In this document: piece by piece, positions 55,556 to 64,000 of the stretch
How the letters are laid out: every line of letters starts with the position of its first letter
Position numbering within the stretch: the first letter of the stretch is position 1
Assembly: GCF_035222485.1 (NCBI RefSeq)
Contig: NC_085920.1
Location: 2,728,001-2,792,000 of the forward strand
Source: Podospora pseudoanserina
Taxonomy: Eukaryota; Ascomycota; Sordariomycetes; Sordariales; Podosporaceae
Length of the DNA stretch: 64,000 bases
Direction of reading: 5' to 3'
Notes under the pieces: generated by a model
Seen by the model: the letters and a program-made list of their open reading frames with translations, nothing else
The model's database searches: none
What the model was told of the DNA's origin: nothing
Made by a program: the position numbers and the translations under genes

Positions 55556-56378
55556 ATGTCACTCCTAAAACAGGCAGCCCTAGGTCTGCTCCTCACCTCT
55601 GCTTCCTCAACCGCCCTGGAGTTCACCATAGCAGGCGGTCAAATCTTCACCCCGGGCCTGGCAGTCCTCAACTCACCTCAACCAGGCACCCCATTAGGAG
55701 GCGGTTTGTCTCCCCCCCACCTTTTTTTCCTGACCCCCCATTACTAACCCCCCCTGCCCAGATCTAATAGAAATCTCCCTCGACATCACAACCAACGGCC
55801 GCCTCCCCCTCCCCCCTTACTCCCCAGACTCCCCCTCCCAAATCCACAACATCTCCATCTTTCTCTCCTCTTACGCCACCGGTAAAAATTTCACCATCAC
55901 AAACGGAACCGCCACATCCTCCAACTTCAACGAGAACGCCTCCCTGGGCAATATTCTGTTTCAGGAACCTGGCTCGACAGTCAAGCACGTCAAGTGGATC
56001 TGGCCCGACTGTCTTGTTGGCGACGGCCAGCCTCAGACACTCGACAGCGCGAGGGGGGCGTACAATGTGAGCATCAGGCAGAGCTTTCGGTTGAACGGTG
56101 AGGATTTTTACACGGTGTTTGATGTGCCGATTTCGGTGACGAATCGGATTGGGGAGGAGGCGCCGAATGGGGTTGCTAGGCCAAGCTGTGAGGAATTGGA
56201 GAATGAGATGATGGAGTGGGAGGAGGTTAGGGAGGGGGCGGATGAGATGGGGGCTTTGTTTGCGCCGGGGGATGCGACGGTGCTGGAGACTAGTGGGGAT
56301 GAGGATGGGGATGGGTTGGGCCCTGTGAGGCCTGGGGCTGGGAGTGGGAGTGGGCTGGGGAGTGGCGCGGGGGGTTGA
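55556..56378 (+). CDS. Secreted glycoprotein, probably GPI-anchored (3' frame in doubt)
   Basis: Two exons, 55556-55703 and 55762-56378, 254 residues as read. Signal peptide MSLLKQAALGLLLTSASSTA, then EFTIAGGQIFTPGLAVLNSPQPG. The body is beta-rich with several N-glycosylation sites (NIS, NFT, NGT, NAS, NVS) and two cysteines (WPDCL, RPSCEE). This pattern resembles a fungal extracellular beta-sandwich family often found with a GPI tail; I do not know its function. As read the protein stops after a Gly/Ser stretch (GSGLGSGAGG). In the next frame, right after a run of six G (56369-56374), a hydrophobic segment LKVGLGWLVGLGLGVVVLL runs to a stop at 56438, which is exactly what a GPI signal looks like. 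A one-base indel in the G-run, or an assembly error, is likely. Confidence 0.75.
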
Positions 56379-57224
56379 AGGTGGGATTGGGGTGGTTGGT
56401 TGGGTTGGGGTTGGGGGTTGTGGTTTTGTTGTAGGTGAGTGGTGATACCTTGGGGTTCAGGTAGGGGCGGGTTGGGATTTTTTTTGTTATTTCTGGAGGC
56501 CTAATGGGGTTGTATATATAGTTGTGAGGAGATATGAAAGGAATATAATGAGATTGAAAAGATTGAACGATGACCGATACGTTGGGCGATAACACCGGAA
56601 AATTATATGGCCAAGTGCTCTGCGGTCGGGGCAACATATACCACCTTCCTACAGATTCTTTCAAGACAGGCAAACATTAACTCCCTTAGTGGTGTAGGTG
56701 GCATAGGCGGAACTATATTCGTTCTTAGTACGCAAGGTACTTGTTCAGATCAAGTCTGAGTTGCTCTGTGCTGCCTTCTTTTTTTTTATACTTCAGCCAA
56801 AGGCAAAAGCATAATGAAGCCTTAGTAGACAGAAGGGCTTCCAACCTGTTTTCTTGACCACCTATCTTTTCAATTTATCATTGAGACTACTGTAGCTAGG
56901 AAAATCAAAGTCCAAATCAAGGTATTTCATACGATAAATATACTTCTCTCACCAGCCCCCAACCTCATGTTCACAATGTCAAAGACCTGGCAAGTAACAA
57001 GGCTGACCGCCAAGCAACCTACCCCACTAAAAACTTACAAAGTGGACCCCCCTTCCCACGCCAAACCTGCAAGGCTACGAAAAACTTGCCCAAGCAAAAA
57101 AAAAAAAAAAAAAAGTGATCGCAACTTGTGCAGTCGCATTCGCTGCAGGAAAGCTTCCTTCAAGAATCCCACGCGATATCCCACCCATATTTCCACCAAA
57201 AAAAAAACCACCACACATTCCAAA
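56379..57224. other. Intergenic spacer with A18 run
   Basis: 846 bases between the secreted protein and UTP18. An A-run at about 57098-57114 lies 110 bases before the UTP18 ATG. The open frame upstream of that ATG is likely leader sequence. Confidence 0.5.
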
Positions 57225-59126
57225 ATGTCCCGCCGACGCCAACAACAAAAAGAAGACCCCTCCTCCGAAGAGGAAGGCTCCTTCGCCCAATTCTCCAACG
57301 AGGAAGAAGAAGAAGACGACATCTCCATGTCCGACGTCGCTTCCGATTCCAGCGGCTCCGACGGCGATGAATCCGACCGCTCCCCACAACAAAAAGAAAT
57401 CAACCTCGTCAAAGACTCCGACGAAGAAGACCTCGAGCGCCTCGTCCTGGGGACCAAATCCGCCGACGACTTCCGCGCCAAGCTCTTCGCGGGTGATGAC
57501 TTTCTCCTTCCGGACGTCACCGGTTCCAAGGCTCTTGTCTCTGTCGCGGCGAACAAGGAGGAGGACAATGATCAATTCAAGAATGTGGACGATTCAATGC
57601 TTTTCATGGTTGACACGGTCGGTGGAGGGGAGGGTGTCATCGCTCATGCCGAGAAGAAGGCTGAAGAAGCGGTGGTTGACAAGCCTGCTTGGGAGGACAG
57701 TGATGATGAGAGGTTGACTGTTTCGCTTGCTGGGGTGGGGAGGTTGAGGAAGTTGAGGGAGTTTGAGGGGGAGGATGTGGTTAATGGGACTGAGTATAGC
57801 CAAAGGTTGAGGGCGCAGTATATGAGGATGTACCCCGTCCCTGAGTGGGCGCGGCCGGCGGCGGAGAAGAAGACTAGACGGAGGAGGAGGTCTTCTGCTG
57901 CGGGTGGGTCGGACGAAAGTGGGCTTTCTGGGGAGGAGGCGGATAGTGATGAGGAGGGGGGGGATTACGAGGATGCCTTGCCTTTGGAGCAGTTTCTAAG
58001 GGATGTCAATGCTTTTGCTGAGGATGATGATACCAGGTCGTCCAAGAGGAGGAAGTTGCGCCCGGAGACGTTGGATATCCAGCGGACGAGGGATATTCCT
58101 GATACGCACAAGGCGGGGGTGAGCTGTTTGGCGTTTCACCCTATGCATCCTATTCTGCTGAGCACGAGTGTCTCGTCGGTCATGTTTCTGCATCATGTTG
58201 ATGCGGCGGCGTATCCGACGCCGAATCCGATGTTGACTTCGGTGCAGGTTAGGAGGACTGACTTGAGGAGGGCGGCATTTTTGAGTGTGAAAGGGGAGGA
58301 TGGGGAGGGGCAGGGGGAGGAGGTGGTGTTTGCTGGTAGGAGGAAGTATTTCCACAGCTGGAACTTGGCGACGGGTGCGGTGAAGAAGATCAGCAAGATT
58401 GCGGGGCATCAGAAGGAGCATAAGACTATGGAGAGGTTTAGGGCTAGTCCTTGTGGGAGGTGGATGGCGGTTGCGGCGAGTGATAAGAAGGGGGGCGGTA
58501 TGCTGAATATTCTTAATGCGGCCACCATGCAGTGGGTTGCGCAGGCGAGGATTGATGGGAGGGGGGGTATTGCTGATTTCCAGTGGTGGAGCAGTGGGGA
58601 GGGCTTGACGATTGCTGGAAGGGATGGGCAGGTTGCGGAGTGGAACTTGGAGTCCAAGAGAACGGTGGGAGTGTGGAGGGATGAAGGGTCTATTGGCGGT
58701 ACTGTCCTGGCGATGGGTGGCAGACATGGTCCCAGGGCGATTGGAGAGGATCGATGGGTTGCCGTTGGCAACAGCAGCGGGATCGTCAACATTTATGACC
58801 GGAACGAGCTGCTGGTTGCTAGCAAGGACAAGAAGGATGTGGAGATCAAGAAGCTTCCTACACCTGCGAGAGTACTCGAGCAGTTGACCACAGCCATCAC
58901 TATTTTGTCCTTCTCGCCAGACGGACAACTGATGGTCTTCGGAAGCAATCTCAAGAAGGATGCACTGAGGTTGGTGCACCTTCCCAGCTGCACTGTCTAC
59001 CGCAACTGGCCTACAGAGCAAACACCATTGGGTAGAATTTCCGCCGTTGCCTTCAGCGCCGATAGCAGCATTCTCGCCATTGGCAACGATGCCGGCAAGG
59101 TGCGGATGTGGGAGATCAGGGGTTAA
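57225..59126 (+). CDS. UTP18: U3 snoRNP / small-subunit processome protein Utp18
   Basis: WD40 protein of the UtpB module needed for 18S rRNA maturation in the nucleolus. Single exon, 633 residues. The N-terminus (1-90) is strongly acidic and Ser-rich (EEEGSFAQFSNEEEEEDD, DSSGSDGDESDRS). Then DPAWEDSDDERLTVSL-like and RLRAQYMRMYPVPEWARPA blocks, diagnostic of Utp18, precede the propeller. WD repeats begin near residue 300 (AGVSCLAFHPMHPILLSTS) and run to the end, with GNDAGKVRMWEIRG as the last strand. The ATG at 57225 is chosen because the Utp18 acidic start begins there; the frame remains open upstream without homologous features. Codon use is G-rich in the middle of the gene. Confidence 0.93.
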   Translation: MSRRRQQQKEDPSSEEEGSFAQFSNEEEEEDDISMSDVASDSSGSDGDESDRSPQQKEINLVKDSDEEDLERLVLGTKSADDFRAKLFAGDDFLLPDVTGSKALVSVAANKEEDNDQFKNVDDSMLFMVDTVGGGEGVIAHAEKKAEEAVVDKPAWEDSDDERLTVSLAGVGRLRKLREFEGEDVVNGTEYSQRLRAQYMRMYPVPEWARPAAEKKTRRRRRSSAAGGSDESGLSGEEADSDEEGGDYEDALPLEQFLRDVNAFAEDDDTRSSKRRKLRPETLDIQRTRDIPDTHKAGVSCLAFHPMHPILLSTSVSSVMFLHHVDAAAYPTPNPMLTSVQVRRTDLRRAAFLSVKGEDGEGQGEEVVFAGRRKYFHSWNLATGAVKKISKIAGHQKEHKTMERFRASPCGRWMAVAASDKKGGGMLNILNAATMQWVAQARIDGRGGIADFQWWSSGEGLTIAGRDGQVAEWNLESKRTVGVWRDEGSIGGTVLAMGGRHGPRAIGEDRWVAVGNSSGIVNIYDRNELLVASKDKKDVEIKKLPTPARVLEQLTTAITILSFSPDGQLMVFGSNLKKDALRLVHLPSCTVYRNWPTEQTPLGRISAVAFSADSSILAIGNDAGKVRMWEIRG

Positions 59127-59269
59127 TCAACATGTATGTCTAAAAGTGTCGGGACAATAAGCGGTTAATAAAGTGGGTTAGAGGTAAATATCCAATGATT
59201 TCAGATACAACATGTCATCCTCCTTACCATATCCATCTCTTGTGCCCTCAGCTTTCCCCACAACCGATA

Positions 59270-59732
59270 TCATCCCCCTCTTAATCTGTCCCTCATGAAA
59301 GCCTTGACAGGCCGCAGCCCATTCTTGACCCATTTCTTGGGGTAGACTTTTCCCTCCTTCATGGTGTATTTGACGAGTTGGTTGAGGCTGGCGAAGCGCT
59401 GCGGGTACACCTTGGGTGTTCCCCAGTGAGGTTTTTCTGAATGCAGTCAACAAGGTCTTGGATGTTGATGAAGACGGTTTTTAAGAGCTATGTTTTTTGT
59501 TGCCAGTATCGGTGGTGATATGGCAGGTGAGTCAGGTAGGTACCTTTCGGCATTTAGTCTTGCTACACAGGTCAAAGCTTTTGAGCTCGTTCTCGCGGAA
59601 GATGTCGGAACAGAGACGCTGCCAGTCTTGGAGGTCCCCTGCGCCGAAGTATTCGTCGAATCTAGCGACGATGGCGGGGGGTTGGTCCTGGTCTTTAGTA
59701 TTTTTGTGTCTGTTTCTGTTTTTGCGGACCAT
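59270..59732 (-). CDS. Small fungal-specific protein, apparent frameshift in exon 2
   Basis: Exon 1 59732-59544 encodes 63 residues (MVRKNRNRHKN..., with DEYFGAGDLQDWQRLCSDI and SKTKCRK); a 56-base intron (59543-59488, GTACCT..AG) follows. Exon 2 from 59487 continues LLKTVFINIQDLVDCIQ, and a different frame then carries HWGTPKVYPQRFASLNQLV, KYTMKEGKVYPKKWVKNG and VKAFMRDRLRGG to the stop at 59270. The two halves together match the order of a family of small, uncharacterised ascomycete proteins (W-x-x-LC, then CR, NxxDLVD, VxxF-xx-xxLxxYT-xxxGKxxPK, and a short KxLLR end). The frames meet at an A5 run (59432-59436 on the plus strand), so one base seems missing there. It is either an assembly error or a recently inactivated gene. 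Function unknown. Confidence 0.6.
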
Positions 59733-60251
59733 GCTGTCACTGCTGGAGGGTGTCTGCTGGGAAGGGGGTTGGATGGCTTCCGTAGTAGGAAGTCCGTTGA
59801 TGCTAGTAGGGTTCTACCAACTGAGAAGCTTGTGATGTTTAGAATCTAGCGAACTCCATAGCTGAGGTTTGAGTCCTCGAGTGAAAGGGAGAGGTGAAAA
59901 CGTTGGATCCAAACATGCAAAAGGACGTTTCATTTCGCGGGAACGCATAGAGCTGGGCATGTTTTTGATCCCGCTACAAAAAGGGAGCTTGCATGATAGG
60001 ATAGGGGGTTTCTTCTTGGTTTGCCATAGCCAGGATAGAGGTTAGTGTTTTGGAGTAGGGAAAATGAGTGATAACATTTTTCAAGTGTTGAACTTGAAGT
60101 CTCAAAAAACTACCTGGTAGTAGATATTATTTCCACCTGGGGAAAATCCTCCGGTACTGAGCAATTTCATCCATCTCTTCCACCAGCTCTCGCCTCTGTA
60201 TCAATTTCTTGCCAAACACCTTTTTAGACCGTCACCTTGTTCAAGATGATC
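59733..60251. other. Intergenic spacer
   Basis: 519 bases upstream of the small fungal-specific gene and 3' of the first secreted protein. Nothing recognised. Confidence 0.5.
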
Positions 60252-60608
60252 TTAGCTGCAATAATCGCTATTACCAGAACCGGCATCCACACAAGTACCA
60301 GGTGCATTGCAGCTCTCAATGAACGTGAGGTAGTCTCCGCTTGTGCAATGAAAGAGGACATTGTCCACGCTGTTGGCAGTGAGCCAGTCGGGTCTACCGC
60401 TGCAATCGTCGATGATATTGTCACGGGGCCAGCCTGAAGTCTCTTATTAGCAGAACATTGCACAGGAGGATGGGTCGGGAGGCATACCCATGTTGAGAAG
60501 AGTGTGGCCGCAGTAATTCAGGCCTTCGGTGCAGCCGTACAGTGCAGAGGCTGGGGCGGGAGCCGGTGAGGCTGTGGCCAGTATGGAGAGGGTGAGGATG
60601 AAGTTCAT
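60252..60608 (-). CDS. Small secreted cysteine-rich protein, copy 1
   Basis: Two exons, 60608-60488 and 60433-60252, joined by a 54-base GT..AG intron, 100 residues. Signal peptide MNFILTLSILATASPAPAPA, then a mature part of about 78 residues with seven cysteines: YGCTEGLNYCGHTLLNMG, a WPRDNIIDDCSGRPDWL block, SVDNVLFHC, FIESC, GTC and a final DYCS. The translation across the intron (NMG/WPRD) was chosen because it matches the neighbour copy at 61382 throughout. TATAAAG lies on the minus strand at 60713-60720, about 105 bases upstream of the ATG. The ATG at 60632 in the same frame would put charged residues before the signal peptide. An effector or cell-surface role is possible; not recognised as a named family. 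Confidence 0.75.
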
Positions 60609-61381
60609 GATGTTTGAGTAATGTTTGATCATGAAAACCTGATGGTTGATGGGAGTGGTTGATCTGAGAGGAAAGATACTTGCCTACAGTAGATCAACGT
60701 CTTCGCTGTGGTCTTTATAGATCGCATTGATCTTCTCCTCTCCATCACATCACGACACCACTTCATGTCCCCGTAACCACTTCAGAGTCACAGTTCAACA
60801 AAACTCAGAGCTGGTCTGAGGTCTAAGGCTTCAAGTAACACATCACATGAGAGGGTTACATAGGTACCTGCCTTTCACCATACTCAGTCTGGGTGTTTCG
60901 AGAACCGTTTCCTCGGTCTGAAGACTCCAAATAATCATCCGTCACTTGAGAAGTGAGTTTTAGGATGGCGAGACTCATTTTCCAAATCCATGTGTGGTGG
61001 ACGGAAGACAGAACTGGCCATGGCTTTTCCGTCATAGAGAGGTGGTCTGTTCAATTTGAGTCACTTTGTTCATTATCACTGAGCTACAGGACACAAAACT
61101 CATGTGGTTTTTATTTCGTATCATCGGCAGCAACTAGGTATTGATGGCTGACAGGAAGGGACCCAATAACAGATGGAAGCTCATAAATCGTCTGTGTATC
61201 TTTGATGCGGGTTTGCAAGATTAAGAACAACCACCGAGGTGGGCGCAAAAATATCCAGGAACCGGTATCATACGATAGCACCAGCCAAAATGTTGAATTT
61301 GAACACCTAGGTAAGCAACAGACACAGTCCCATCCTCCATCAAACCTCTTCCGCCGCCCAACACACCCCCATTATCCCCAT
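60609..61381. other. Intergenic spacer between the two secreted-protein genes
   Basis: 773 bases, with the promoter of copy 1 (TATAAAG at 60713-60720) and the 3' flank of copy 2. No gene seen. Confidence 0.55.
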
Positions 61382-61757
61382 CTAGCCACAATAATCATTA
61401 TTAGCAGGCCCAGCATTAACAAAACCCGCACAGCTCATGACAAAACTGATTGTATTCGCAAATCCGCAATGAAAGAGAACGTTCTCCACATTGTCAGCAG
61501 CAAGCCAGGAGGGAGCTCCCCCGCAGGAGGTGACGATGTCGTTGCGGGGTCGGCCTGGAGATGGGTTATCAGTAGCTACCTACCTAGGAAGAGTAGATAA
61601 AAGACTTTCCCGTCGAAACAAGAGTCTGGCCGCAATAGTTGAGGCCGTTGGTGCAAGGCCAGTAACTAAGGTCGATGCTGCGCTCCGCGTCGGCTGGTGG
61701 AGTTGGCGAGGCTCTGGCTAGAGTGGCCAGAATGGAGAGGACGATGGTGAGCTTCAT
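61382..61757 (-). CDS. Small secreted cysteine-rich protein, copy 2 (splicing uncertain)
   Basis: Tandem relative of the gene at 60252, same strand, 773 bases upstream of it. The first coding block (61757-61610) gives a signal peptide MKLTIVLSILATLARASP and YWPCTNGLNYCGQTLVSTG. The second (61554-61382) gives GRPRNDIVTSC, APSWLAADNVENVLFHC, FVMSC and NDYCG. Both blocks share the same split phase and a 55-base gap as copy 1, and the two products agree in order and cysteine spacing (six shared cysteines, common DN-VENVLFHC-like core). The expected exon-intron border is not a standard GT donor here, so this copy may be unspliced or decaying, or may use a rare junction. About 106 residues if spliced as in copy 1. 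Confidence 0.55.
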
Positions 61758-63705
61758 TTTGTTTGAGTTGGGGCCTTGCTGGGTGACCGGTTGATAGGTG
61801 GCAAAGAAGATGCCGGACTTCTTGTTGCTAACCATCGGCTGATACATGTTAATTATGCCGCGAGTTTAAGACCTGACCACCCTGCTATGTCACGGATGAA
61901 TTCAATATCACCGTTCGACGATATTCGGATTTGATCTGAGCTCTATGATATTCAGAGTTGTACATGTCACAATAAGTCACTTGTCACCCTACTCGGTTTA
62001 GACGTGTTGGCAACAGCCCCTTGAGGATTCGAGCAATGATGAAACAGCAAGGCAACATATCACAAGGCTGTCGGTATATTTGGAAGACAAGTATGCCATC
62101 TGCTGGAGATGACCGTCGATGGTAGGGATGAAGTGATGCAGCATGACCGGTTCTGTTGCCCACGGTGAAGACCACCTCAGTGTGCCGAGCTCGAAGAGAA
62201 GTTGCTTCGAAGAGGTTGCACCCAATATTCCTCATTCGAAGTATTTTTTGGCATAATTGATCGTTCGAGCATCCCGTGTGTGGCCCAAGCCTTGGGAGTA
62301 CAGAATTGTACATTCATAAATCAGCATCGTCAATGAACATCTGGCATAGCATTGACAGGATTCTCATTCTCTTCGGTTGGGCTTGTTCGTTTATCTCGTT
62401 TTCGGCCCGGCAGACCGCTCTGCAGACTCTTGATGCGATGCTGGTAGACAGGAGGGGAAAAGTATCCGCAAAGTGTTTTATCCCTCAGACAACAGAAACC
62501 CAATGGAGTTTCCAAGAGGTCCAGAACACATTTATCATGGTCAGGTTGTGGTCGGCTGTCAAGCTGAGGTTAAAGTAAGCACAGGACCCCACTACGGAAG
62601 CATCTCAACGGCCGCGGCGACCCCCACGTGTCCAGCTAAGCAGCAGCTAGACAACAGCGACATTTTTTGCGGGCCTCAGATGGCACAAAATGTAAACAAA
62701 CTGCAATTGAGCTCCGCCAGCAACTCCAGTTTGGTGCCTGACAAGGCGGTGATCAGCTTTTAGGGGTTCGAAACTCTCCAGCTATTCAAGACATGGAACC
62801 AAGCACTTGGTATAGAACAAGAGCAGAGGAAAAACAAGCTGATAAGCATCTGATAACCAAAGCTCCAGACATGCAGCCACCCTGCAAAAAGCCCCAAACC
62901 CCCTGTGCGGCGTCGGCTGATGCCTTTCCTCTTTGGCTCTGGCGTCACCCAGCTGCCCAGAAAGCCCCGCAACGGCCTGGCGTTGCCGAATTTTAGCGGG
63001 CCCGGGATACCCCGCTGATCGGATTTCAGAATTTTAGCCCGCGGCGATTGGGAACATGCACAGTTGTGCCGAATGAGACGTAACGTGGGAAGGGATGCCA
63101 TCGACACATCGCCAATTGCTTGATGCTATCAGAGTAGTGTCATGCAAAATCACGCACTTTCCACTTGCCCACGGACAAATGGCCACCAAGCCCAACGACC
63201 CGAGCGAGACTGAGAAGTGACGGGCCCAATGTTTCACAGGACACCCTCCAAACAGAGCAGAGGCACAGCTACCTAGATAGAGGCTGGCTGACCCTCCATG
63301 ATGAGAAAGCAACGCCGGGCTGAACCGGAGAGCGCGAGACCAATTGGCATTCGCCAGCTTTACACCAAGAGGTGTTGCACAATGGCATCAATTCCCTCGA
63401 GGGCTCCAAGCAAAATGCCGATGTCATCGTCTGCAAGCAATCGCAATGGCGATCCCAATGGGATGGTTCCCCTTCGTCGAAGATGGCTTTCGCCGACGTG
63501 TCAGGCCACAAACGGCCAGCGGCTCTCTGGTTCTGATGCATGGCCGCCAGGTTTGAGGACATTTGAACCAGCCCTGTTTCCCGAAGCTCGTCCACATCTC
63601 GCCCACATTGCTGGGCTGGCTGGGCGCACGCCTTGGGCTGCAGGCCGTCTTATCCCAGATGCATTGCATATGTAGGTTGCGGTTGGAGAGGGCCAGAGTG
63701 AGAGT

Positions 63706-63726
63706 GAGAGAGAGAGAGAGAGAGAG
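63706..63726. repeat. (GA)n microsatellite
   Basis: About ten GA units in a row, in the right-end region. Confidence 0.9.
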
Positions 63727-63850
63727 GGAAACATGTGTCTACGCCAGTTTTATTCTCGCAAAAAGAGGGGCATATGATAACACCTGCGCAGCAATGATAA
63801 TCACAATCGCCTTTTCTCATTCCTGTGTCTCTATCATACTGTCTGTCTCA

Positions 63851-63892
<42 letters not shown>
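63851..63892. repeat. (CAT)14 microsatellite
   Basis: Fourteen uninterrupted CAT units, likely variable in length between strains. Confidence 0.95.
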
Positions 63893-64000
63893 TAAAATTC
63901 TCATCCAACATCGCGTTTAACCCCTCACACTCAGGCCACCCCCTACTGGCAGCAACAAAAGTGACAAACATGGTTTCCCTAGGTGTGTAGGCTGCACTGT

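Larger units (their letters stand above)
61758..64000. other. Right-end region without a recognisable gene
   Basis: About 2.2 kb to the window edge. Holds a GA tract and a CAT microsatellite (listed). Small frames overlap on both strands without codon bias. A gene lying mostly beyond the edge could have its leader here. Confidence 0.5.

Noticed and set aside
57996-59021. 341-codon open frame on the minus strand inside UTP18
   Set aside because: Shadow of the G-rich UTP18 codons; the WD40 protein on the plus strand is unambiguous.
63298-63675. Possible 125-residue protein on the plus strand
   Set aside because: Overlaps several equally open frames on both strands and has no recognisable features.

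Overview
The window is eukaryotic, nuclear and fungal. The genes are compact, with 0 to 7 short introns of about 50-130 bases (GT..AG, two GC..AG), C-ending codon preference and spacers of 0.3-2.5 kb. The protein set (hxB-type molybdenum cofactor sulfurase, phenol 2-monooxygenase, fungal-type telomerase, PsuG-PsuK fusion, many GPI or secreted small proteins) points to a filamentous ascomycete, most likely a sordariomycete; the species cannot be named from the sequence alone. No LTR element, LINE or large transposon, CRISPR array, rRNA or convincing tRNA was seen.

Layout. 1-5.5 kb: a DH-BAR Rho guanine nucleotide exchange factor that runs off the left edge. 7.7-11.6 kb: complete telomerase reverse transcriptase in eight exons, tail to tail with a wax-synthase-like membrane O-acyltransferase (11.8-13.5 kb). 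14.0-16.6 kb: Moco sulfurase, divergent from the replication licensing factor Cdc6 (17.3-19.3 kb). 19.8-24.4 kb: mitochondrial methylmalonate-semialdehyde dehydrogenase and ER calnexin. 25.9-26.8 kb: methylthioribulose-1-phosphate dehydratase of methionine salvage. 27.1-27.9 kb: an Asn/Asp-rich GPI protein. 30.3-32.2 kb: an SDR and the GINS subunit Sld5. 33.2-35 kb: a cysteine-rich single-pass membrane protein. 36.3-38.9 kb: an alpha-arrestin. 41.1-43.2 kb: an F-box protein. 43.8-46.0 kb: phenol 2-monooxygenase. 48.5 kb: a small basic/acidic protein with strong codon bias. 50.1-54.5 kb: a second SDR and the pseudouridine-degrading fusion. 55.6-59.7 kb: a secreted or GPI protein, the ribosome-biogenesis factor Utp18, and a small fungal-specific protein. 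60.2-61.8 kb: a tandem pair of cysteine-rich secreted proteins.

These are mostly independent housekeeping genes, not one pathway or biosynthetic cluster. The clearest shared theme is chromosome replication: telomerase, Cdc6 and Sld5 lie within 25 kb, and the Cdc6 promoter carries a perfect MluI cell-cycle box plus flanking ACGCG cores. I found no clearly new multi-gene system. The items most worth a second look are a long near-perfect hairpin at about 40.5-40.7 kb, two GC..AG introns deduced from conserved protein motifs, two genes whose reading frames appear broken at homopolymer runs only 3 kb apart, the tandem secreted pair, and the unrecognised small gene at 48.5 kb. All intron borders were read by eye from frame continuity and conserved motifs and have no transcript support here.
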